Origin: Allobacillus halotolerans
GTDB taxonomy: Bacteria; Bacillota; Bacilli; Bacillales; Alkalibacillaceae
DNA: 64,000 nt
Assembly (NCBI RefSeq): GCF_018967645.1
Contig: NZ_JAHLZF010000012.1
Span: 30,473 to 94,472, forward strand
Direction of reading: 5' to 3'
Below the pieces are notes generated by a model. It was given only the letters and a program-made list of their open reading frames with translations, made no database searches and had not been told where the DNA came from. Positions 46,993 to 54,974 of this stretch are shown piece after piece; the first letter of the stretch is position 1; each line of letters opens with the position of its first letter. Both the position numbers and the translations under genes were made by a program.

Positions 46993-47799
46993 ATGGATGC
47001 AATCGAAAAACAGCTAAATAACCCTCCTTGGAATTTACGCTATATATTGATCGTGACTGCGCTTGTCCTGATTCTGTTCATTTGGTCGCTCTCGGCAATA
47101 AATTTGGAGAATATGGGACAAAGCGGATTAGAAATAGCGGCAAGCATAATTGGTGGGATTTTGAATCCCGATCTTGAATTATTATTTAATTTTACCTCTC
47201 AAGGTGTCATGTATTTACTCGTTGAGACAATGGCAATTGCGTTTCTTGGTACGATTATTGGTGCCATTCTAGCCATTCCACTCGCGTTTTTGTCGGCTTC
47301 AAATATTGTACCGAAGCCAGTCGCTGGATTGACGAGAATCATTCTGATCGTCATTCGTACGATTCCGGCTCTCGTATATGGGCTTATGTTCATCCGTGTT
47401 ACTGGACCCGGGCCTTTTGCTGGAGTATTAACGATTTCATTGATCTCTATTGGCATGCTCGCAAAGTTATTTGTAGATGCTATTGAAGACTTAGATACAA
47501 GTATCCTGGAATCAATGACATCAATCGGATGTACGACGTTTGAAAAAATACGATACGGGATTTTTCCGCAGCTATTCTCCATGTTTTTATCAGTCATTAT
47601 TTATCGATTTGATATGAACCTGAGAGAAGCTTCAATTTTAGGGCTTGTAGGTGCAGGTGGTATTGGTGCACCACTCATTTTCGCAATGAACGCTTATCGT
47701 TGGACAGAAGTTGGATCCATCTTGATTGGTCTGGTTGTTCTGATTCTGATTGTTGAGTTATTCTCAAATCGAATTCGAACGAAACTTGTCAGAGGTTAA
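46993..47799 (+). CDS. phnE: Phosphonate-type ABC transporter permease (second)
   Basis: The 268-residue product is a second PhnE-like permease, with helices at about residues 18-38, 75-100, 125-150, 205-225 and 238-260, and the coupling motif SILESMTSIGCTTFEKIRYG. It follows the first permease by 14 bases (AAAGGAG site). The operon order binding protein, ATPase, two permeases matches phosphonate and phosphite importers. No phosphonate-degrading (C-P lyase or phosphonatase) gene follows. Confidence 0.94.
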   Translation: MDAIEKQLNNPPWNLRYILIVTALVLILFIWSLSAINLENMGQSGLEIAASIIGGILNPDLELLFNFTSQGVMYLLVETMAIAFLGTIIGAILAIPLAFLSASNIVPKPVAGLTRIILIVIRTIPALVYGLMFIRVTGPGPFAGVLTISLISIGMLAKLFVDAIEDLDTSILESMTSIGCTTFEKIRYGIFPQLFSMFLSVIIYRFDMNLREASILGLVGAGGIGAPLIFAMNAYRWTEVGSILIGLVVLILIVELFSNRIRTKLVRG

Positions 47800-47800
47800 A

Positions 47801-47839
47801 AAAAGGTCTATTCCTCGCTTTTGAGGGATAGACCTTTTT
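47801..47839. terminator. Bidirectional terminator after the phn-type operon
   Basis: AAAAGGTCTATTCCTC (47801-47816) pairs with GAGGGATAGACCTTTT (47823-47838), with one wobble. It separates the convergent permease and phosphoesterase genes. Confidence 0.93.
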
Positions 47840-47859
47840 AGGTGAATAAACACTGACAA

Positions 47860-49434
47860 TTAGATGGTTACAGTAAAGTTGTTGGTCACGGTTGGTTGAA
47901 TCGTTCGATGTTTCTCTATGTAACGACTGATGAGCTCTACCATATCCTGTTGAATTTCTTTAACAACCGGTTTTCCTTTGAACATATAAAAATCGCCGCC
48001 CCCACTTGCACGATAATTATTCATGACAACTTGATAGGTTTTGTCTGGATCCAGTGTCATTCCTTTATAGGTGACATTCTCGATACGGCTACCAATTGGA
48101 TTGGATACACGGATTGTATAGTCAATCCCTTCCCACATATCGTAATTAAAATGTTGAGGTTTCGGATATTCATATGCAGGATTAACTTCAAGATTTCCTT
48201 CAGAAGCGACCATAAAGTAGGATGCATTCTTTTCCAGCGCCTCTAGAATATCTGACCCGGATAACTCAAGGACTTCAAGCGTATTTGGAAAGACGTAATT
48301 CGATACAATATCTCGCATCGTAATCGTGGAAGAGAACCCTTTAGATTCATTACTTAACAAAGAAGTAACTGAAATATCTACACCACTTGCTTCCATTTGT
48401 ACCTGTTGGATAAACTCGATAAACGAATGTTTTTGAACTCTCGCTTGAAATGGATCAGCGATGGTCATATCTCCTTGTACTTGGCCGATAGGTTTATCTA
48501 GCCACATTTGTGTCGATCGTTCGAATGGCTCTGTCAATTCCATTAAGTGAGGGTCAACTTCCACATCGGTTAAACTTTTCACTTCTCCCTCTTTAGTCGC
48601 CACTCGCCATTGATTGTCTTCATGCATTAGTTCAAGATTAATCTCCCCGTAAAAATTCCCGTTGTTTCCGGGTTGGATCACTAGGCAGTCCTCAATTTCA
48701 CCTGTTAGAACACGATGCTGATGACCGGTTAATAAGACATCGATTCCATCTATTTGACTAGCCATCTCATAGCCTTGATTTTCACCTGTCAGTCTTTCGG
48801 TTGGTTCGCCAGTTTCTAGATCTCTTTCAAATCCGCCATGATAAGCTGCGATTAACAGGTCACACTTTTCTACTGATCGAATTTCTTCTACCCAATATTT
48901 GAGTGTAGTGTAGGCGTTTGCAAACTGAATACCTTGGATATGCTCGGCTTTTTCCCAGTTTGGTATATAATGAGTTGTTACACCAACGACACAAACTTTC
49001 ACCCCGTTCGATAATGTTTTGGTTATGTAAGGTGGGCCGAAATATGGTTGATTCGTTTTTTTGTCCAAGACATTTGCAGATAACCAAGGGAAATTTGACG
49101 CGTTTACAGCATCCTTCAATATTTCTTTTCCAAAGTTAAATTCATGGTTGCCAATAATCGCTGCATCAAGACCGATCTCATTCATCATAGAAATCATCGG
49201 ATTTTGTTTTTCAGCATGTTCTTTTACGAAGTGCATCATAAAAGGCGTTCCTTGAATTAAGTCGCCGTTATCAATCACAATCGTATCGGGGTTTTCTTCT
49301 CGGTGTTGTTTGACAGCAGTTGCATATTTTGCGAGTCCAAGCTCAGCTGGTTTATTTGTTCCATAATTAATAGGTCTGGCGTTCCCATGTACATCACTTG
49401 TATAGATTATTCTTACGGTTGTTTGATTACTCAC
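47860..49434 (-). CDS. 5'-nucleotidase/2',3'-cyclic phosphodiesterase family phosphoesterase, cytosolic
   Basis: The 524-residue product is a UshA-like enzyme with an N-terminal calcineurin-type metallophosphatase domain: Asp14 and His16 (TSDVHGN), Asp58 (DNGDLIQG), GNHEF (95-99), AAYHGG and GHQH, followed by the C-terminal 5'-nucleotidase domain (NYRASGGGDFYMF). It lacks a signal peptide, so the enzyme should be cytosolic, unlike secreted UshA. Start is GTG at 49434. Its convergent neighbour is the phn-type importer, so it may release phosphate from imported or internal nucleotides; that link is inference. Confidence 0.9.
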   Translation of the reverse strand: MSNQTTVRIIYTSDVHGNARPINYGTNKPAELGLAKYATAVKQHREENPDTIVIDNGDLIQGTPFMMHFVKEHAEKQNPMISMMNEIGLDAAIIGNHEFNFGKEILKDAVNASNFPWLSANVLDKKTNQPYFGPPYITKTLSNGVKVCVVGVTTHYIPNWEKAEHIQGIQFANAYTTLKYWVEEIRSVEKCDLLIAAYHGGFERDLETGEPTERLTGENQGYEMASQIDGIDVLLTGHQHRVLTGEIEDCLVIQPGNNGNFYGEINLELMHEDNQWRVATKEGEVKSLTDVEVDPHLMELTEPFERSTQMWLDKPIGQVQGDMTIADPFQARVQKHSFIEFIQQVQMEASGVDISVTSLLSNESKGFSSTITMRDIVSNYVFPNTLEVLELSGSDILEALEKNASYFMVASEGNLEVNPAYEYPKPQHFNYDMWEGIDYTIRVSNPIGSRIENVTYKGMTLDPDKTYQVVMNNYRASGGGDFYMFKGKPVVKEIQQDMVELISRYIEKHRTIQPTVTNNFTVTI

Positions 49435-49476
49435 CTAGTAACATCCTTTCTCATGATCTGATATAACTGTACAGCT

Positions 49477-49522
49477 TAAAATGACCACCCCGACAACATA
49501 CATAGAAGGGATGGTCATTTTT
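49477..49522 (-). terminator. Terminator after uspA (minus strand)
   Basis: AAAATGACCACCCC pairs with GGGATGGTCATTTT (49508-49521) with one mismatch. It lies between uspA and the phosphoesterase gene, both on the minus strand. Confidence 0.75.
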
Positions 49523-49554
49523 AAACAAACATGGACGGTTCATTTTTTCCGAAA

Positions 49555-49995
49555 TCACTCACTACGCACAATCAACACATCACAAGGTGCCGTGCGGGTG
49601 ATCGCCTCAGAAACACTTCCGAGCATGACGCGCTCAACAGCGTTCAGTCCGGTTGCACCGGTTAATATTAAGTCAATATCATATTTTTTCGCGATTTCTT
49701 TCGGGATTTTTTGACGAGGACTGCCGAATTCCAAGACCGTTGTTACTTGTTCGACGCCGGCTTGTTTTGCTTCTTCTTGATGCTCTTCAAGCAACTTCTT
49801 CCCGAACTTTTCAACTTCTGATAAAATCGCTTGATTATAATGCTCAATCGTTGCGAATGTTCGATAATCAACAACGTGAGCTACAACCAATCGTGCATCA
49901 ACTTCTTTGGCAATCCGGCAAGCCTTATGGAAGGCTTTCTTCCCATTTTCGGAACCATCTACAGCAACAAGAATATTGTCATAGTCTTTCAACAT
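49555..49995 (-). CDS. Universal stress protein UspA family
   Basis: The 146-residue product is a single Usp domain: N-terminal NILVAVDGSENGKKAFHKAC, and the C-terminal ATP-binding motif TGATGLNAVERVMLGSVSEA (G-2x-G-9x-G-S). It is likely an ATP-binding cytosolic stress protein. I chose the second ATG (49995), 8 bases after GGGAG; the first (50001) is too close. Its 3' end is duplicated at 43739-43812. Confidence 0.9.
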   Translation of the reverse strand: MLKDYDNILVAVDGSENGKKAFHKACRIAKEVDARLVVAHVVDYRTFATIEHYNQAILSEVEKFGKKLLEEHQEEAKQAGVEQVTTVLEFGSPRQKIPKEIAKKYDIDLILTGATGLNAVERVMLGSVSEAITRTAPCDVLIVRSE

Positions 49996-50115
49996 GTCCA
50001 TCTCTCCCTTACCTTTTTATAATTCTATTATATCATGTAAAAAGAAGTAGATTTTTGGAGAAAGATGAGCGTTTCGTGATTTTTTTGAAAATGGAGTGGA
50101 TTTGCAGTGTAAAGA

Positions 50116-50152
50116 AACAGCCATCCACCTTGCTAAGCGGTGAATGGCTGTT
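50116..50152 (-). terminator. Terminator after the cation exchanger (minus strand)
   Basis: AACAGCCATCCACC (50116-50129) pairs with GGTGAATGGCTGTT (50139-50152) with one mismatch. T tract follows on the minus strand. Confidence 0.85.
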
Positions 50153-50163
50153 GTCGTTCATCG

Positions 50164-51135
50164 TTAAAAAATCATATACGAAAGAACAAGATACATTAAA
50201 ACGATCAAAATGGACGGCCATGCGTAGCCGATGTTCGTTTGTTTATCCTTCCTCATTAAGATGTACAGCATTACAATCATCATGAGAACACCCAGTAACG
50301 CTGTCCAAATCATCGCAGGACTTGTTCCTTGAAGAATGGCACTTTCACGGTAAAATGCATCCGTTACGACGAGTAACATCAAATTGAATATGTTGCTTCC
50401 AAGGATTGATCCGGCTGCCATCGCATAATTTGCCATACGAAAAGCAACGACTACAGTGACTAATTCAGGTAAAGAAGTCGAAGCGGCAATTAACACACTT
50501 CCGACGAAACTGGCGTTCATCCCTGAGATCTCCGCCAGACGGTCACCAGTAATCGACAGAACACTACCGGATGCAAAGACAATCAACGCGAAAAGAATAA
50601 AATTAACGACTGCTCTCTTCAGTGTAATATTGATGTTTCGGCTTTCTGCTGCTGATTCATCGGTTTGACCCTCTGGATTTCCGTCAAACATCTTCAAAAC
50701 AAGGATGTAACCAATGACTAGTAGATACATCTCCAGCCCAATATCTAAAAAGGATGGCGTTTCATTCCAAAGAATCGCTACGACAACTAATCCGGTGAAT
50801 ATGATCCCCGCGATGACGGATGGGACTTGCTCACTGGATCGCAATTGATTAAAAGCACGTCTTTTTCGGTAAAATAAATCAACACTCGCTAAAATCAACA
50901 AGTTAAATACATTACTGCCTAGCATATTACCGACAGCAATATCGGGGTTATCGATATAGACGGCGGTTAAACTCGTTGTCAGCTCTGGAAGGGATGTGGC
51001 TCCGGCAATCAGTAACCCACCGACCATCGCTCCACTCAGAGTTGATTTTTCGCTGATGACATCGCCGTATTTATTCAACTGAACGGCAGCAAATACGACA
51101 ATGGCTGCTGCTAAAATAAACAAAAATAAAACCAA
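50164..51135 (-). CDS. Calcium/cation antiporter (CaCA superfamily, YrbG-like)
   Basis: The 323-residue product has about ten membrane helices and the two inverted alpha repeats of CaCA exchangers, AGATSLPELTTSLTAV (near residue 44) and AASTSLPELVTVVVAF (near 215), each followed by GxNxFN (GSNVFNLL, GSNIFNLML). These carry the ion-binding acidic residues. The family exchanges Ca2+ or other divalent ions for Na+ or H+. A yybP-ykoY-type leader upstream suggests manganese control and hence perhaps Mn2+ export. ATG start behind GGGAGGAAT. Confidence 0.92.
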   Translation of the reverse strand: MVLFLFILAAAIVVFAAVQLNKYGDVISEKSTLSGAMVGGLLIAGATSLPELTTSLTAVYIDNPDIAVGNMLGSNVFNLLILASVDLFYRKRRAFNQLRSSEQVPSVIAGIIFTGLVVVAILWNETPSFLDIGLEMYLLVIGYILVLKMFDGNPEGQTDESAAESRNINITLKRAVVNFILFALIVFASGSVLSITGDRLAEISGMNASFVGSVLIAASTSLPELVTVVVAFRMANYAMAAGSILGSNIFNLMLLVVTDAFYRESAILQGTSPAMIWTALLGVLMMIVMLYILMRKDKQTNIGYAWPSILIVLMYLVLSYMIF

Positions 51136-51230
51136 GATTCATTCCTCCCAATGGACTCCCATTAAATTATAGGAAAGCCGAATACCTGAAGGCCTGTTAT
51201 CTAGGTTCCCTGATTTTGAAAAAATAAAAA

Positions 51231-51345
51231 ACCCTGGCCTCAGATTCGGCCAAGGTCTTGCGAGTTATTTGATGAACCGGGTACTTTTAAAAGCACCGAA
51301 ATGACGATTCACCAACCGTTTGGGCGGTCGCTACTCCCCTTGTTT
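51231..51345 (-). promoter_or_regulatory. yybP-ykoY (manganese) riboswitch with terminator
   Basis: On the minus strand the leader of the exchanger has AGGGGAGTAGC (51330-51340) and, after two hairpins, GCAAGACCTTGGCC (51248-51261), the two conserved halves of the yybP-ykoY aptamer that form the Mn2+ site. The second half overlaps a terminator stem, GACCTTGGCC paired with GGCCAGGGT (51231-51239) and a run of T. So metal binding could decide between aptamer and terminator. Identification is by recalled consensus and hand folding. Confidence 0.8.
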
Positions 51346-51357
51346 CCTTCTTCTTTA

Positions 51358-51386
51358 AATATAATGCAAGGATTGTCCGTTGTCAA
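51358..51386 (-). promoter_or_regulatory. Promoter of the riboswitch-exchanger unit
   Basis: On the minus strand TTGACA (51386-51381) and TATATT (51363-51358) are 17 bases apart. It lies directly after the BCCT gene end and about 15 bases before the aptamer. Confidence 0.85.
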
Positions 51387-51392
51387 TTTCCA

Positions 51393-52970
51393 TTACGACT
51401 TCGGGTTGTCATCCTTCCCGTTTTCCATTTGTTCTAAGCGATCTTGCATTCGTTTATATCTTCTTAATTCACGCTTGCTGATTGGCACGATGTCTTTACG
51501 TAATAGCTTGATCAACGCTGCAATCATCAAGAGCATTAGGACGGCGAATGGCAATGCTGCGATGAGTGATGCCGTCTGCAATGCTTCCAATCCGCCGGCG
51601 AATAAAAGCACCCCGGCAATCGCTGCCAGTAACACGCCCCAGATCATTTTGACCCGCATTGGAGGGGTCAAGCTTCCTCTAGTAGTCATGCTTCCCAGTA
51701 TATAAGCTGCTGAGTCAGCTGACGTAATTAGGAATGTCGCGACTAGCAAAATAGCAAGTAACGATGAAAGGGTCGGAAGCGGCAATATTTGTAGCATTTC
51801 AAATAACGCAACCGTTACATCGGCATTAACGGCCTCTGCAATTTTCGTGCCGTTCTTTAAATCACTATGAAGCGCAGTTCCACCGAATGTTGCGAACCAA
51901 AATAATGAAATGAGCGGCGGAACAATCATGACACCGAATATGAATTCCCGAATTGTTCGTCCTCTGGAAACGCGAGCGATAAACGCTCCGACAAACGGTG
52001 ACCAAGCGATGACCCACGCCCAGTAGAAGATTGTCCAATCACGAACCCAGGTGCCACCTTCATAAGGCGTCAACCGTAGGCTGTATTGAATGATATTCGT
52101 GATATAGTCACCAAGACCAAGGACAAATGAATTTAAAATGAATACCGTCGGACCTGTTATAAAAACGAATAATAGCAAAAGAATGATCAAGCTCATATTG
52201 ATATTGCTGAGATATTTAATCCCCTTATGCAACCCGGTAGTGGATGAAATCATGTAAGCGATGAAAATGAATACAATAATCAATACTTGAATCCACCCAT
52301 TGTTGGGAATCCCGAATACGGCGTTCAGCCCGCCATTCATTTGAAGAACGCCCAAGCCAATCGAAGTGGCAATGCCGATAACCGTTGCAATCACGGCCAA
52401 AGAATCGACTGTTGTTTTAATATTTGCATGGCTTCCGGTAATTGGTTCAAGAGCTGTTGAAACAAGTCCGTCACGTTTCTTCCGGTATTGCAGGTAGGCA
52501 ATGACCAATCCGACTAAGGTGAAAATTGACCATTGGTTCATGCCCCAGTGGAAAAATGAATAGCCCATTCCGACTCGTGCCGATTCCACGCTATGATCTT
52601 GAATGTCAGGAAAAGGGGATTCGAAAAAATGGCTCATTGGCTCTGCGACACCCCAGAACACAAGCCCAACACCAAGACCGGCGGAAAATAACATTCCGAT
52701 CCACGTGAAAAACGGAAACTCTGGACGCTCGGTCTCTCCTCCAAGTCGAATTTTTCCGAAGCGGGTGAGTGCCAAACCGAGCAAGAATACGGTAAACATA
52801 AACACAACAATTAGGTAGAACCAACCAAAATAGGTGGTCGTAAAGCCGTAAAGTGTCTCTGAAACAGAGGCGAATTGATTCGGCATGGTGGCTCCTAAAA
52901 TTGCCAGCAGCCCGACAAAGAAAGCTGAAATAATAAAGACAGGGTTTTTCATTAGATCGTTTAGATTCAT
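51393..52970 (-). CDS. BCCT-family glycine betaine/choline/carnitine transporter
   Basis: Secondary transporter for osmoprotectants, sodium-coupled in the family. The 525-residue product has twelve membrane helices, the glycine-rich GMLFSAGLGVGLVFWGVAEP segment in TM3, and the BCCT signature DWTIFYWAWVIAWSPFVGAF with substrate-box tryptophans. The C-terminal tail is charged (KRELRRYKRMQDRLEQMENG), as in osmosensing BetP/OpuD-type carriers. Start ATG with AAAGGAG on the minus strand. Points to life at changing osmolarity. Confidence 0.93.
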   Translation of the reverse strand: MNLNDLMKNPVFIISAFFVGLLAILGATMPNQFASVSETLYGFTTTYFGWFYLIVVFMFTVFLLGLALTRFGKIRLGGETERPEFPFFTWIGMLFSAGLGVGLVFWGVAEPMSHFFESPFPDIQDHSVESARVGMGYSFFHWGMNQWSIFTLVGLVIAYLQYRKKRDGLVSTALEPITGSHANIKTTVDSLAVIATVIGIATSIGLGVLQMNGGLNAVFGIPNNGWIQVLIIVFIFIAYMISSTTGLHKGIKYLSNINMSLIILLLLFVFITGPTVFILNSFVLGLGDYITNIIQYSLRLTPYEGGTWVRDWTIFYWAWVIAWSPFVGAFIARVSRGRTIREFIFGVMIVPPLISLFWFATFGGTALHSDLKNGTKIAEAVNADVTVALFEMLQILPLPTLSSLLAILLVATFLITSADSAAYILGSMTTRGSLTPPMRVKMIWGVLLAAIAGVLLFAGGLEALQTASLIAALPFAVLMLLMIAALIKLLRKDIVPISKRELRRYKRMQDRLEQMENGKDDNPKS

Positions 52971-53254
52971 CGGTGAACTCCTTTTTGATTGGTAGATTTA
53001 TATCCCTTTTCCCAGTAACTTATTTATTATTTTATAATAATTATGAAAATTATCCAATTATGTATCAACATTTATGTTAGTAAACCTGCTTGTCTGCAAA
53101 ATAAGACAACCCATTTTTAACCAGTTATAAAATTAATTTACGGAAATAAAGTTAGTTTTTGTTTTAAATTAACTATTTTTAATGTATAATATTTTCAGAC
53201 AACCATGAAGAATCAGCAAGTAAATCTTCAAAAACAATTATAGGGGGATTTTTT
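52971..53254. promoter_or_regulatory. Divergent promoter region of BCCT and TRAP operons
   Basis: AT-rich 284 bases without a gene. On the plus strand TATAAT at 53185-53190 is a clear -10 with a poor -35 (TTTTAA, 17 bases upstream), 65 bases before the TAXI gene. No palindromic operator stands out. Confidence 0.45.
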
Positions 53255-54310
53255 ATGAAGAAACTTAGTCTTTTGCTTGTCCTTCTGTTATCACTAGGTC
53301 TATTCTTAGCTGCTTGTGGCGGTGACAATGCCGGTGATGCAAATGAGACGGACAGCGGTTCAGAAGAAGAATCTGGTTCAGAGGAAAGCTCTGGCTCTGA
53401 GGAAGACTCTAGTGGAGAAGAAGCCTCAGCTGGAGAAGATTGGGAAGAAAACGTTACGTTGTTAACGGGTGGAGAAGCAGGTACGTACTATCCACTTGGT
53501 GTTGCCATGGCTGACATCATGACTGAGAACGTCGACGGTGTAAGCGCTAACGGAGTATCTTCTGGTGCTTCTGTTGTTAACGCGAACGAATTGAGCGATG
53601 GAAATGCAGAGTTTGGTTTACTGCAAAATGATATCGCTTACTATGCACATGACGGGTCCCATATGTTTGAGGAAGTGGTTGATGGATTCAGTGGTGTATT
53701 CACGATGTATCCAGAAACAATCCAGCTTGTTACACTAGCCGATAACGGCATTGAAACAGTGGACGATTTAAAAGGGAAGCGTGTCGCTGTGGGTGATGTT
53801 GGTTCAGGTACAGAAGCGAACGCCAATCAAATCCTAGGTGCTTATGACATCACTTATGATGACATTAACGAAGAGTTCATGGGCTTCGGTGATGCTTCAA
53901 CTGCACTACAGGACGGAAACATTGATGCGGCTTTCGTAACTGCTGGTACACCAACAGCTAGTATTCAAGAGCTTGCGGCAAGTGCGGATGTGAAAATTGT
54001 TGGTCTTAGCGATGAAAAGATTGATCAACTGATCGATGAATATCCGTATTACACGCGTGTTGATTTGGACGAAGACACGTACGACAGTTTCGATGCAACA
54101 GCATCCACCGTCGCTCCACTAGCGATGTTAGTTGTACGTGATGAATTGCCTGAGGATCAAGTGTATGAACTCACCAAAGCGATCTTTAATAATCTTGATG
54201 ATTTAGCGAACGCACACGTGCGTGGTGAAGATATTACGCTCGATTCCGCTCAAGATGGAATGTCTATTGATTTGCACCCTGGAGCTAAAAAGTTCTATGA
54301 TGAGCAGTAA
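53255..54310 (+). CDS. TAXI-family TRAP transporter solute-binding lipoprotein
   Basis: Receptor of a TRAP transporter, which drives uptake of organic solutes with an ion gradient. The 351-residue product has signal and lipobox (LGLFLAAC), a Ser/Glu-rich linker (SGSEEESGSEESSGS), then the TAXI fold: TLLTGGEAGTYYPLGVAMAD, LQNDIAYYA, DLKGKRVAVGDVGSGTEANA and TAGTPTASIQEL. GGGGGA precedes the ATG. First gene of a three-gene operon. Confidence 0.95.
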   Translation: MKKLSLLLVLLLSLGLFLAACGGDNAGDANETDSGSEEESGSEESSGSEEDSSGEEASAGEDWEENVTLLTGGEAGTYYPLGVAMADIMTENVDGVSANGVSSGASVVNANELSDGNAEFGLLQNDIAYYAHDGSHMFEEVVDGFSGVFTMYPETIQLVTLADNGIETVDDLKGKRVAVGDVGSGTEANANQILGAYDITYDDINEEFMGFGDASTALQDGNIDAAFVTAGTPTASIQELAASADVKIVGLSDEKIDQLIDEYPYYTRVDLDEDTYDSFDATASTVAPLAMLVVRDELPEDQVYELTKAIFNNLDDLANAHVRGEDITLDSAQDGMSIDLHPGAKKFYDEQ

Positions 54311-54872
54311 TTCTCACGACCGTGCAACAAACAGAAAGGCATTGCTTTCGAGCAATGCCTTTTTAAAAAGATTTAACTGGATTCTTCTCATCATCTTGCT
54401 TTTCATCCTTGTTGCGATGGTCATTTTCTTTTCACAATCTACATATCTATTACAAATAGAAAAAGTAGAAAATGGTGAGATCCTTTGGGAAGAAGAAATT
54501 GAAAAGAATGAATGGTTTGCCCACGAGTACATTCATTCTGTTGAAAAATCCCCTGTTATCGAAAAATTTAAATTTGATTCATCTGGAAAAATTTTAACCA
54601 TGGAAAGTTGGACAAAATCGTTTGGTGCAGGATTGCCTTACGAACGAAAAGGCACCGTGGAAATGATCGACGGCTATTTTGTCATTAAGGACTTGAACAA
54701 GCCGATTCACGACAATAAGTTATTGATGCAACCTTCCGATTTATTTCCACATAAGTTTTATTTCAAGGATCAAGAACTTACTTTATCTGAAGAGCCATTT
54801 ATTAAAAACGTCATAGAAATAAAGGTAAATGAATTATCTGGTTTTGAGCGTTTAACCAACCTATTTAATTAA
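54300..54872 (+). CDS. DUF1850 protein associated with TRAP-TAXI transporter
   Basis: The 190-residue product has one N-terminal membrane helix (FNWILLIILLFILVAMVIFF) and a soluble domain with the DUF1850 pattern WFAHEYIHSVEKSPVIEKF and ESWTKSFGAGLPYERKG. DUF1850 genes regularly sit between TAXI receptors and fused TRAP permeases; the role is unknown, possibly membrane-anchored on the outside. The start (54300, or 54297) overlaps the receptor stop by about 11 bases. Confidence 0.85.
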   Translation: MSSNSHDRATNRKALLSSNAFLKRFNWILLIILLFILVAMVIFFSQSTYLLQIEKVENGEILWEEEIEKNEWFAHEYIHSVEKSPVIEKFKFDSSGKILTMESWTKSFGAGLPYERKGTVEMIDGYFVIKDLNKPIHDNKLLMQPSDLFPHKFYFKDQELTLSEEPFIKNVIEIKVNELSGFERLTNLFN

Positions 54873-54974
54873 TAGAGTACATGAAGGTATTTAACTCTCT
54901 GCCAATAACTAAGATTTTCTTTTAAATTATTTGGATTATTAATTTGAGCTTTAAAAGAGAGAGAGGTTCATAGT

